Source of the DNA: CAZFLY01 sp964519995 | GTDB taxonomy: Bacteria; Planctomycetota; Phycisphaerae; Sedimentisphaerales; Anaerobacaceae | NCBI GenBank assembly: GCA_964519995.1 | Contig: CAZFLY010000035.1 | Coordinates: 1-28,443, forward strand | Direction: 5' to 3' | Length of the DNA: 28,443 bases | In this document: positions 13,916-22,100 of the stretch, one piece after another | Layout of the letters: the number at the start of each line of letters is the position of its first letter | How positions within the stretch are numbered: the first letter of the stretch is position 1 | The notes under the pieces: generated by a model | What the model was told of the DNA's origin: nothing | What the model saw: only the letters and a program-made list of their open reading frames with translations | Databases searched by the model: none | Made by a program: the position numbers and the translations under genes

Positions 13916-16900
13916 AACTTGCTCAGTTTTCTGTAAACAGGCCAGTCACAACGTTAATGATATTTATTGCGATGGTAGTTTTGGGACTAGTATCACTGTC
14001 GCTGTTGGGACTGGATTTGATGCCGGATATCGAAATACCGGCAATTTCGGTTGTCACAGTATATGAGGGAGCGGGATCGGAAGAAATAGAGACACTGATT
14101 ACTGAGCCCATAGAAGATGTTTTAAGTACGATTTCCGGGCTGGATGAGCTTGTCTCGGTCTCAAAGGAGGGAATATCGGCTGTGACACTGAAATTCGAAT
14201 GGGGCGAAAAGATCGACGAGTCAATCAACGATGTGCGTGAAAAACTCGATATGGTTAAGGAATATCTGCCGGATGAAGCCGAAGACCCGGTTATCTTCAA
14301 GTACGACATCGATATGTTTCCGATTCTGATTGTAGCAATAACAGCCGAGGAAAGCTACGCGGATTTACAGGACATCGTCGAAGATGAAATAGCCAACCCC
14401 CTTAAACGAGTTAAGGGAGTCGCTGCGGCTGCGGCACGCGGGGGACTTGAACGACAGATTCGAGTGGATATCGACCGGGACAAGCTTGTTGCTATGAACC
14501 TGTCGATTAACCAGATAAACCTTGCTCTTGCCACCCAGAACATCAGCACCCCAGGCGGCAATATAAAGACAGGTTATAAAGACTATCTGCTCCGTACACC
14601 GGAGGAATTCTCCAGTCCGGACGAGATCGGCGAAGTTGTTGTTGCCCAATATAACGGCATACCTGTAAAGCTAAAAGATGTTGCACAGGTGAGGGACTAC
14701 TTCAAAGAGCGGACGTACGATGTTCTGCTCAACGGCGAAAGGGCAATGGCTGTCTTCGTTCAAAAGCAAAGCGGCGGCAATACCGTCGATGTAGCCCGCG
14801 CGGCAAGGGCTAAATTGGAGCAAATAAAGAAAACGCTGCCCCCAGACGTCAAGGTCAAAATCATTGTTGATTACTCCGAGTTTATCCTCTCCTCGCTAAA
14901 TAACCTGCGTGTTACGGTTTTCTGGGCGATATTTTGTGTGTTTGTGGTTCTTCTTTTCTTTCTGAGAGACCTGCGAGCAAGCATCATAGTCGCTACTGCG
15001 ATTCCGACGTCCTTGATCATTACGTTTCTACTAATGTGGTTAGCCGATTACACGATTAACGATATTTCATTAGCGAGCCTGGCGGTCTCCGTCGGTCTTG
15101 TTGTGGATAACGCTATTGTCGTTGTTGATAACATCAATCGACACCACAGCAGAGGTCAGAGAAAAAAAGAAGGGGCAATATACGGAGCAAATGAAGTTGG
15201 TGTTGCGGTAATCGCCTCAACGCTTACAACGGTTTCAATCTTCGCACCTATTATGTTTGTCGGGGGAATCACAGCGATCGTATTTGGTCAGTTTGCGGCA
15301 ATTATCACTATGGCTTTGGTAACCTCGTTGTTTACCGCCCTTATGCTCGTGCCGATGCTCGGTTCGGTGCTTTTAAAGGTTCATAAGCCAGAAAACACCA
15401 AGTCAATGCTTGACCGTTTCTACCGTCTGGGAGAGAAGGTCCTGACACAGATGGAGCAATTGTATGTGAGATTTCTGGATTGGTCGCTCAACAATCGTAA
15501 GGCAGTACTTATCTCTTGCTTGCTTCTTTTTGTCTGGAGTATTGCACTTGCCAAGCTAATAGGCACGGAGTTTTTCCCACAACAGGACCAGAATCAATTG
15601 GTGGCGGAATTTGAGCTTCCAGTCGGTACACGATACGAGCGAACGGGTATAGTGGCCAAACAAATTCATGAGATCATCGACAATCACGTACCGGAAAAAC
15701 GTGATAGTTATGTCCGGTGGGGAGTTCTCGGCACAGCTGAGTTGGAGCAACTTTCGGGTGGTTCGGAGACATACAAAGGTTTTGTATTTCTTAGTTTAAT
15801 CTCGAAAAAACTGCGTGACGCCTCTCCACGCGACATCATAAATCGACTTCGCAAAATAACTGAGCGGCTACCGGGTACTATAGTTCGCTATAATGCGCGG
15901 GACCCGCTCGAAGAGCTGATATTTGGTACATCAGGTAGATTTGCTATTGAGCTTTATGGGCATAATATAGACGAGGCCAAGCAGTATGCAGAGGCTGTCA
16001 AATCAGCGATGCAGACCATTAAAGGTGTGGAGGACATCAGAATCAGTCGTCAAGAAGAAAAACCTGAGCTTAAGATTCTTGTCGATCGTGAAAAAGCTTC
16101 AAATCTGGGTCTTCACGCACAAGCTATCGGCAAGACAATAGAAACGCTCTTTGCCGGCAGTACTGCGACGAGGTATCGCGAAGAAGGAGATGAATACGAT
16201 ATTAGAGTTCGACTTCAGAGCATTTATCGTGACAGGTTAGAAGACCTTCGAGATGCGCCTGTAAATGTTCTCGGCGGCGGCCACGTAAGTCTGGCAAATA
16301 TTGCGGAAATAACAGAAGGGCTTGGCCCAACAAGGATCGAGCGCAAGGACCAGGCCCGGTTTATCACAGTATCTGCTGATGTTGCCGGCAGGGACCTGGG
16401 GTCGGCGGCAAAGGATGTCCAGAAAGCTCTTGATAAGATTCCTGCGCCTCCGGGCTTTAGCTATAAATTCGCGGGCGCTGAGAAACAACGAAAAGAAGCG
16501 TTCAAACTGCTGATGATAGCTGTAGGACTGGGTATGGTGCTGGTGTATATGGTAATGGCATCGCAGTTCGAGTCGTTCCGTGACCCATTCATTATCTTCC
16601 TGTCGATACCGTTTGGCATTGTAGGCGTAATCATTGCGCTGACGTTGACCGGTCAGAGTCTGAGTATTGTTACCTTCATCGGCCTTATTATGCTTGTCGG
16701 CATAGTAGTCAATGACGGAATCGTTCTTATCAGTTACATCGGGATACTGCGGCGACGCGGTTACGATGTATATTCAGCGATTACCGAAGGCGGACGAAGC
16801 AGATTGCGACCTGTTATATGTACCAGCGCCACAACAATACTGGCAATGATACCTCTGGCCTTTTCAAGAGCAGAGGGTTCCGAAGTATGGATGCCATTTG

Positions 16901-17001
16901 CCGTAACAGTAATCGGAGGATTGTTCCTGGCAACAGTAATTACATTGGTTCTGATGCCTACTCTCTATAGCGTGTTTGAAGGCAGAGGTAACAAAAAGTA
17001 A
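13912..17001 (+). CDS. RND efflux pump inner-membrane permease 2
   Basis: The 1029-residue protein is a complete RND permease starting MKLAQFSVNRPVTTLMIFIA. Two porter loops alternate with membrane bundles at about 335-490 and 855-1025. The TM4 motif is GLVVDNAIVVVDN (Asp399 kept, the next Asp replaced by Asn400) and TM10 has GIVVNDGIVLIS (Asn934 where AcrB has the relay Lys). It shares domain order and many motifs with pump 1, such as YMVMASQFES before TM9, but is substantially diverged. It presumably exports a different set of compounds; the substrate is not identifiable. It overlaps its adaptor gene by ATGA and is followed 34 bases later by a PII-like gene. Confidence 0.95.
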   Translation: MKLAQFSVNRPVTTLMIFIAMVVLGLVSLSLLGLDLMPDIEIPAISVVTVYEGAGSEEIETLITEPIEDVLSTISGLDELVSVSKEGISAVTLKFEWGEKIDESINDVREKLDMVKEYLPDEAEDPVIFKYDIDMFPILIVAITAEESYADLQDIVEDEIANPLKRVKGVAAAAARGGLERQIRVDIDRDKLVAMNLSINQINLALATQNISTPGGNIKTGYKDYLLRTPEEFSSPDEIGEVVVAQYNGIPVKLKDVAQVRDYFKERTYDVLLNGERAMAVFVQKQSGGNTVDVARAARAKLEQIKKTLPPDVKVKIIVDYSEFILSSLNNLRVTVFWAIFCVFVVLLFFLRDLRASIIVATAIPTSLIITFLLMWLADYTINDISLASLAVSVGLVVDNAIVVVDNINRHHSRGQRKKEGAIYGANEVGVAVIASTLTTVSIFAPIMFVGGITAIVFGQFAAIITMALVTSLFTALMLVPMLGSVLLKVHKPENTKSMLDRFYRLGEKVLTQMEQLYVRFLDWSLNNRKAVLISCLLLFVWSIALAKLIGTEFFPQQDQNQLVAEFELPVGTRYERTGIVAKQIHEIIDNHVPEKRDSYVRWGVLGTAELEQLSGGSETYKGFVFLSLISKKLRDASPRDIINRLRKITERLPGTIVRYNARDPLEELIFGTSGRFAIELYGHNIDEAKQYAEAVKSAMQTIKGVEDIRISRQEEKPELKILVDREKASNLGLHAQAIGKTIETLFAGSTATRYREEGDEYDIRVRLQSIYRDRLEDLRDAPVNVLGGGHVSLANIAEITEGLGPTRIERKDQARFITVSADVAGRDLGSAAKDVQKALDKIPAPPGFSYKFAGAEKQRKEAFKLLMIAVGLGMVLVYMVMASQFESFRDPFIIFLSIPFGIVGVIIALTLTGQSLSIVTFIGLIMLVGIVVNDGIVLISYIGILRRRGYDVYSAITEGGRSRLRPVICTSATTILAMIPLAFSRAEGSEVWMPFAVTVIGGLFLATVITLVLMPTLYSVFEGRGNKK

Positions 17002-17035
17002 AAAAGTAAAAGTAAAAAAAGATAAGTTAAAAGAT

Positions 17036-17326
17036 ATGAAAGCTGTTTTAATCGTACATAATGCGGCGATAGACGAAGAAGTCAACGAAGCTTTGGAGTC
17101 TGCCGGGATTAAGTGTTATACTAAATTCACCAATACCCTCGGTAAAGGCGAGATTAGTAAACCGCACCTAGATAGCAACGTTTGGCCTGGAATTAATTAT
17201 GGAACCTTTATCGTTGTCGATGAGGCAGAAGCCAATAAAGCAATGGAAAACGTCAGAAAGTTACGAGAAAAACTCGCCTCAGAAGGTATAAAGGCCTTTA
17301 AGTGGGAGATTGAAGATATTACGTAA
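17036..17326 (+). CDS. PII-like transporter-associated protein of efflux operon 2
   Basis: The 96-residue protein (MKAVLIVHNAAIDEEVNEAL) has the same length and motifs as the one after pump 1: YTKFTNTLGKGEISKPHLDS, VWP and REKLASEGIKAFKWEIEDIT. Ungapped identity is 53 of 96 by eye. It should adopt the PII-type ferredoxin fold and probably form trimers. The ATG at 17036 is the only start that matches its paralog; upstream codons run through the A-rich pump-end sequence. The Shine-Dalgarno is weak (AGATAAG), so translation may depend on the preceding pump gene. The repeated pairing of pump and PII-like gene supports a joint function. Confidence 0.85.
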   Translation: MKAVLIVHNAAIDEEVNEALESAGIKCYTKFTNTLGKGEISKPHLDSNVWPGINYGTFIVVDEAEANKAMENVRKLREKLASEGIKAFKWEIEDIT

Positions 17327-17330
17327 ATAG

Positions 17331-17360
17331 CCTGGCAAAAGGGTTTATTGCCGGATTTTT
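17331..17360 (+). terminator. Weak intrinsic terminator of efflux operon 2
   Basis: CC-t-GGCAA and TTGCC-GG form a 7-bp stem with one bulged base around a 9-base loop, followed by ATTTTT. It lies just after the stop codon of the last gene in the operon, the expected place. Confidence 0.5.
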
Positions 17361-17614
17361 GAGTAATCGTAGAGCAAAACGATCAACATACACCAGCACG
17401 GTGGTAAAGAATTTCTTATTTTTTAGCGATTTTTCTGGATATAGACTGCCAGAGAATGGATAATATTGTTGATTTGCATCTGGGCGAAGTAAGAGGTGGG
17501 AGTATGGCTCAAAATCGTAGAGCATTTCTTTTAAGGTCAAATCGCAGATTCGAGGTTAAAAAGTGCTTACTACGTGTTTGTTGGCTTTTCGCATATCTGA
17601 CGATTATTGATGGT
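17361..17614. other. Gene-free leader between efflux operon 2 and pgl
   Basis: No gene is recognised. The words AATCGTAGAGCA occur twice (17366-17377 and 17513-17524), but nothing else stands out. The promoter of pgl should lie here; no convincing -35/-10 pair was found by eye. Confidence 0.4.
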
Positions 17615-17640
17615 CTACTTTCTCGTCATTGAAAGTAGGT
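17615..17640 (+). promoter_or_regulatory. Hairpin reaching into the pgl Shine-Dalgarno
   Basis: CTACTTTC (17615-17622) and GAAAGTAG (17631-17638) are perfect 8-bp arms around an 8-base loop. The 3' arm contains the first two bases of the AGGT ribosome-binding site (17637-17640) located 6 bases before the ATG at 17647. The stem is AT-rich and could melt with temperature or be remodelled; whether it controls translation is inference. Confidence 0.45.
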
Positions 17641-17646
17641 AAGATC

Positions 17647-18402
17647 ATGGGGACTGTGGCAAAAAACAAATCAAATATTGAAGTTGTTCCAAATCCTGAA
17701 AGTCTTGCAAAAAGAAGCGTTGATTTTTTTATTGACGAGGCACAGAAGTCGATAGAAGCTAAAAATACCTTTTACGTCGCCATATCAGGTGGACATACAC
17801 CTAAAAGGTTTTTTGAGTTGCTTGGAGAAATACCGGAGGCGGTAGCACTACCATGGAATAACATCGAGTTATTCTGGGTCGATGAGCGGTATGTCCCACC
17901 TACCTCGCCCTGGAGCAATTATAAGCTTGCGTCCGATACTTTCCTGGCTCAGGTTGGCATTCCTCAAGAGAACATCCATCGGATTCCAACCGAGTACGAT
18001 GACATTAAAATTGCAGCGCGTCATTATGAGGATATAATTCGAGAGGTTTTCGGTTTGAAAGAAAACCAGGTCCCGGTATTCGATCTGATTGTGCTTGGTA
18101 TGGGCGTTGAGGGACATACAGGTTCGCTGTTTCCCAATTCTTACGCACCTTTTGACACCGATGACCTAGCATGTGTTGTTTACGCCTTAGACGAAAAACT
18201 CAACCGAATAACCATGACACATCCGGTTTTGGTTGCCGCGTCTCGTTTGACGGTGCTTGTCTCCGGTCAGGAAAAGGCTAACATCTTGAAGGAAGTTTTA
18301 ACCAGCGAGCCGGACGAAGTGCGCTATCCGATCCATGTTCTCTGGCCTGTCCTTGATAAGGTTACGTGGCTCGTCGATCGCGATGCAGCAAAAGCGATCT
18401 GA
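17647..18402 (+). CDS. pgl: 6-phosphogluconolactonase
   Basis: The 251-residue protein has the conserved blocks of the Pgl/glucosamine-6-phosphate isomerase superfamily: AISGGHTPKRFFELL (phosphate-binding loop), FWVDERYVPPTSPWSNY, and GMGVEGHTGSLFPNS, which holds the catalytic His region of lactonases. It hydrolyses 6-phosphogluconolactone to 6-phosphogluconate in the oxidative pentose phosphate pathway, in the cytoplasm. The ATG at 17647 is preferred (AGGT 6 bases upstream) over an in-frame TTG at 17629, which lies inside a hairpin. No zwf or gnd gene is adjacent, so it is a single-gene unit between the efflux operons and a repeat-rich gap. Confidence 0.93.
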   Translation: MGTVAKNKSNIEVVPNPESLAKRSVDFFIDEAQKSIEAKNTFYVAISGGHTPKRFFELLGEIPEAVALPWNNIELFWVDERYVPPTSPWSNYKLASDTFLAQVGIPQENIHRIPTEYDDIKIAARHYEDIIREVFGLKENQVPVFDLIVLGMGVEGHTGSLFPNSYAPFDTDDLACVVYALDEKLNRITMTHPVLVAASRLTVLVSGQEKANILKEVLTSEPDEVRYPIHVLWPVLDKVTWLVDRDAAKAI

Positions 18403-18441
18403 GACCAATCATAAAAAGCATATACGCTGCTACCCAGACGG

Positions 18442-18522
18442 TTCGTCGCTCGTCGCCAGTTGCCCGTGACTCGTAAAACAAAATGAGTTTCGAGCGACGA
18501 GTCACGAGACACGAGCGACGAA
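18442..18522. repeat. Long inverted repeat downstream of pgl
   Basis: Outer arms TTCGTCGCTCGT (18442-18453) and ACGAGCGACGAA (18511-18522) are perfect over 12 bp. Inner arms GTGACTCGT (18466-18474) and ACGAGTCAC (18497-18505) are perfect over 9 bp. The sequence is built from recurring words (CGAGCGACGA, GAGTCACGAG). No gene is encoded. It could serve as a transcription barrier between the convergent pgl and LysM genes. Confidence 0.65.
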
Positions 18523-18538
18523 TATTTGCCGATCGTAA

Positions 18539-18663
18539 CCCCCATGCTTTCTTGCGTGCCTCCCCCGAGTCTTCTGTCCTGCTGCCTCGACTTGCGTCGA
18601 GAGACGCAGAGGCAGGCGAAGACAGAATCGGGGGCAGGCGAAAGCAAGAATGGGGGCTAAATA
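18539..18663 (-). repeat. Multi-helix inverted repeat with TATTTAGCCCCC head (minus strand)
   Basis: Nested exact arms are CCCCCAT/ATGGGGG (18539-18545, 18650-18656), CCCCCGA/TCGGGGG (18562-18568, 18628-18634), CTGTC/GACAG and TGCCTC/GAGGCA (18583-18588, 18609-18614), with CTCGAC-ttgc-GTCGAG at the tip. Read on the minus strand it begins TATTTAGCCCCCAT, the same head as the hairpin repeats at 92-166 and 961-1058. It fills the gap between pgl and the LysM gene. Confidence 0.65.
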
Positions 18664-18717
18664 CAGGAATCTATGAAGGAATATTTAGGCAGTGATGAAA
18701 TCCACAACTGGGGTAGT

Positions 18718-19143
18718 TCAATCGGGGATAACTAATTTTGTTCCCGGCTGGATTTTGTCCGCATCGTCTATAAGCTGGCGGTTGGCCTGGAAAATCTTAC
18801 GCCATTTTCCAGCTGAGCCGTAGTATTTCTGCGAAATAGCAGAAAGCGTTTCGCCTCTACGAACAATGTGAAATCTCTGGGTGGCTATTCTCTCCGGCTG
18901 TTCGTACAGAGTATAGTCAGTCGGCTTAGATTGATTATTGATTATCGATAATTGATTATTAGCCACCTCGGCAATATCTTGTGTTTGTACGGGGGCAACA
19001 GAAATTTCCCGCTGAACAGAGATTTCTTGCGGCTCACTCATTCTCGCTTCAGGGCTTAGACTCGGACGCGTGCAGAGCCATAATATCGCAGCTACAACAA
19101 GCAGCAGACCCAACGACATTCCTATTTTGTAGTCCCTTTGCAT
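18718..19143 (-). CDS. Membrane-anchored LysM domain protein
   Basis: The 141-residue protein has an N-terminal membrane segment (about 8-24) with a short cytoplasmic start, a low-complexity linker (about 26-88) and one C-terminal LysM domain (about 91-140: FHIVRRGETLSAISQKYYGS ... ANRQLIDDADKIQPGTKLVIP). LysM binds N-acetylglucosamine glycans, so the protein probably sits at the inner membrane with the domain on peptidoglycan. Within the linker, NNQLSIINNQ (62-71) is encoded by an AT-rich sequence matching an intergenic repeat. The gene lies 54 bases after secDF on the same strand and may be cotranscribed with it. No clear Shine-Dalgarno is seen. Confidence 0.85.
   Translation of the reverse strand: MQRDYKIGMSLGLLLVVAAILWLCTRPSLSPEARMSEPQEISVQREISVAPVQTQDIAEVANNQLSIINNQSKPTDYTLYEQPERIATQRFHIVRRGETLSAISQKYYGSAGKWRKIFQANRQLIDDADKIQPGTKLVIPD
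18931..18960. repeat. AT-rich 30-mer repeat inside the LysM gene
   Basis: The complement of this stretch matches 1164-1193 at 27 of 30 positions. It encodes NNQLSIINNQ in the linker of the LysM protein, so a sequence that is intergenic at one site is coding here. Confidence 0.6.
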
Positions 19144-19197
19144 TTGACAATGTTAGTGCCGTCGTGGCACATAAATAACAACACCAAATGCTAAATC

Positions 19198-22100
19198 CTA
19201 TTTGTTTTTTTTGGTTTTCGACCGTGCGCCGAGCAGCAACAGCGGTGCCGCTATCGCAATGGACGAATAAGTACCTATGATAATGCCAAAACCGATCGCA
19301 AATGTAAAACCTCTTAAGCCCTGGCCGCCGAATATATACATTATCAACACGACTATAAATGTCGTAAAAGATGTTAAAACAGTTCTGGAAATGGTCTGGT
19401 TGATGCTGTTGGCAATCGTTTGGACGGTTAGTTGAGCTTTGCGACGATTCTCGCGAATGCGGTCGAAGACAACTATGGTGTCGTTGAGCGAATAACCGAT
19501 AAGCGTTAAGAAAGCAGCTATCATTGCCAAGTTGATTTTGAAATCTCCAATCAGAAGTTTTTCACCGATAGGTGTTGCCGCGATATAGGTGCAGGCTGTG
19601 ACGGCACCGAGTGTAATACATACATCATGGACTAGAGCTACGATAGCTGCAAGACCGTAGCGAACGGTTCCAAATCGAATCCAGATGTAGGCGACAATTG
19701 CGAACAACGACAAGACAATGGCAACCAGCGCTCGCGTTTTCTGCTCTGCTCCAACCGAAGGATCTATCTGCGTAACTCGCGGCAGGGAAGTCTCCATGGT
19801 CGTGGCCGCTAAAACCTTTGTCTTTTCGTTTTCAACGAAGCGCGTCCATTCGCTCTCGGTTAGTTCGCGCAATCCAGCCTCCTCCTCAACACTGAGATAA
19901 GCAAAAGAATCTACAGGCTGGTTTGGATCCAGTGTTGTTAGATTTGTGCTCATGATTTTATATAAATTCCAATCAAGGGCTTGCATGTCAGGTTTGAACC
20001 GTAAAAGCTTTAATCTTTGGTCGATTTGCTGAGGTGTGGCATCCCTTTCGATTTTACATTCGATTTTGATTCCGCCCATAAAATCGGCAAATTCCGGATG
20101 TGAATCTATGAGCGCTGCCGTCACCTTTTCGGTTGAGATTATTTCCGGCTGAAGGTTCCGTTGGATTTCCAACTGCTCGCCAAGCGCTGTTGTAATAGCA
20201 TCATTGACAACTTCGTTAACCACGGGTTCCGAGATAGCGGCGGTCGGGAAAGCTGCGGTTAAAATGTTCGTGACGAGAGAGGGATTGACCTGGTTTGTTT
20301 CCACGACAAATGAGATACTACTCTGACCATGTTGCACGACACGTAGGTTGCTGAGTCTGCCACGGAAATGTGCCTGGGCCTTTTCTATGGCTGACGTCAC
20401 GGTCTCAACTGTAGGCTGAGTCGTTTGCCCGGATTCAGGAAAGGTTATCGTTGCTTTAGTTCTATTTGTTTCCGTCGTTGCGATTTCATATTGTCTGCCC
20501 GATTTTCCGATGCTGTAAATGTTCGCTGCCGCCAGTGCTGGGTTACCCATATCGGCTGCGACCTTTTTGATTCTGTCCTCGACATCCTGTCGAGACAGTT
20601 TGTTTTGCTCTTTAAGGTTAACCTGGACGCTTGTTCCACCGGTGAATTCGATGTCGTATTTGTTGTTCTTTGTATCGTCCCTTGTGAAAAAGACGAACAG
20701 GCTTACTGCAATGAGCAAAATTGAGATGCAAAAGAAAACCGGTCTTAAACCCATCCAGTTTATCCTTGGCTCATGTATAAGGCGAAGCATAAGCAGACGG
20801 TCTTTAATGATTCGCTTCGACAGAAGAAATTCAAAAATTATCCGTGTCACAAATAATGCCGTGAACATACTTGATACGATGCCAAGCATAAGCACAATAG
20901 CGAATCCTTTTATTTCCTCCGAGGCAACCCAGTAAAGAATAGCAGCGGTGATGAAAGTAGTAATGTTGGCATCCAGAATGGCTCTAAAAGCCCGTTGGTA
21001 ACCATTCTTGACGGCGATCAGCAGAGCCGAGCCTTTCTGTTGCTCTTCGCGGATTCGCTCAAAGATCAAGACGTTGGCATCAACACTCATGCCGATGGTC
21101 AGTATGATTCCTGCTATGCCGGGCAACGTGAAGGTTGCTCTAACACCGGCCATTATCGCCAGAACAAACAGGATGTTCATCAGTAAGGCAACATCGGCAA
21201 TTGAACCGGCAAGCATATAATAAACGAGCATACAGCACATCACAGCGATAAGCCCTATGAAGCCAGCTTCAATGCCCTGGTTTCGGTTGTCGGCACCAAT
21301 GGATGGGCCGATCGTCTTTGCCGAAATCGGCTGCTCTATCAACCTGGCGGGCAGAGAGCCGGCGTTCAGCTTATTAACCATGTCGGCAATTTCCGTTTGT
21401 GTGAAGCTGCCGGTTATCTGACCACGTGTCGTTATCTTATCCCTAATCGTCGGAGCCGAGATGGCAATACCGTCAAGCAAAATACAAAGCGGCCTTCCGA
21501 TACTCTTCTCAGTGACAATTCCAAAGAATCTGCCGCCTTTTTCATCCAGAAAGAAATCGATAGCTCTGCGACCTGTACGATATTCAGTGCCGGGCTGTGC
21601 TTTCACGAGTTTCCAGGTTCTACCTGCGACACTGTGCACCATGGCTTCATTCTGCTTGTTACTCGCCAAGACGTATTTCTTTTCACCAAAGGCTGCCACG
21701 ACCGGTGGACGATTCTCGGCATCCCCTGCTGACCATGTATCAGCTTCTTCTATCTCGCACCAACGATATCTGTTATCAGAAGCGTATTTCGGTCCCTTTT
21801 CCCGTAAAGTCTCAACGTATCTGTTCGTTTCACCTTCGTCGACTGCTGGGTGTCCCAGAGTCGGCAGTATTCTAAACTCGAGTATGCCGGCACCTTTTAG
21901 CATTCGCTGAAGGTCTTTGGGATCGTCGAGTCTACCCTTGAACGGCCTGTACTCGTCGAAGGCCGCAACCGTCCTGTCAATTTCATTTGCCCGGTCGACA
22001 AATTTGGCCTTAAGCCCATCAATCTCCTTGGCTCTTTTGGGTGACTTAGGTGACATTTCTAACACGAAGTCGATCTGGTCCGCAGTCAAATTCAGCTTGT

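Noticed and set aside
13912..17001. Heavy-metal type (CzcA/CusA) assignment for the RND pumps
   Set aside because: The TM4 motif VVDNAIVV and overall sequence resemble drug/amphiphile-type RND pumps more than metal pumps, and no methionine or histidine-rich metal pathway or metal regulator is seen. Substrate left open.
17319..17540. Minus-strand 73-residue frame between operon 2 and pgl
   Set aside because: No recognisable family, no good start, and it overlaps the likely terminator of operon 2.
18483..18695. Plus-strand 70-residue frame in the inverted-repeat region after pgl
   Set aside because: It follows the hairpin words (SFERRVTRHERR) and has no protein signature.
20425..21910. Plus-strand open frames opposite secDF (99 to 149 residues)
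   Set aside because: They are antisense shadows of the secDF reading frame, with no start signals or domain features.
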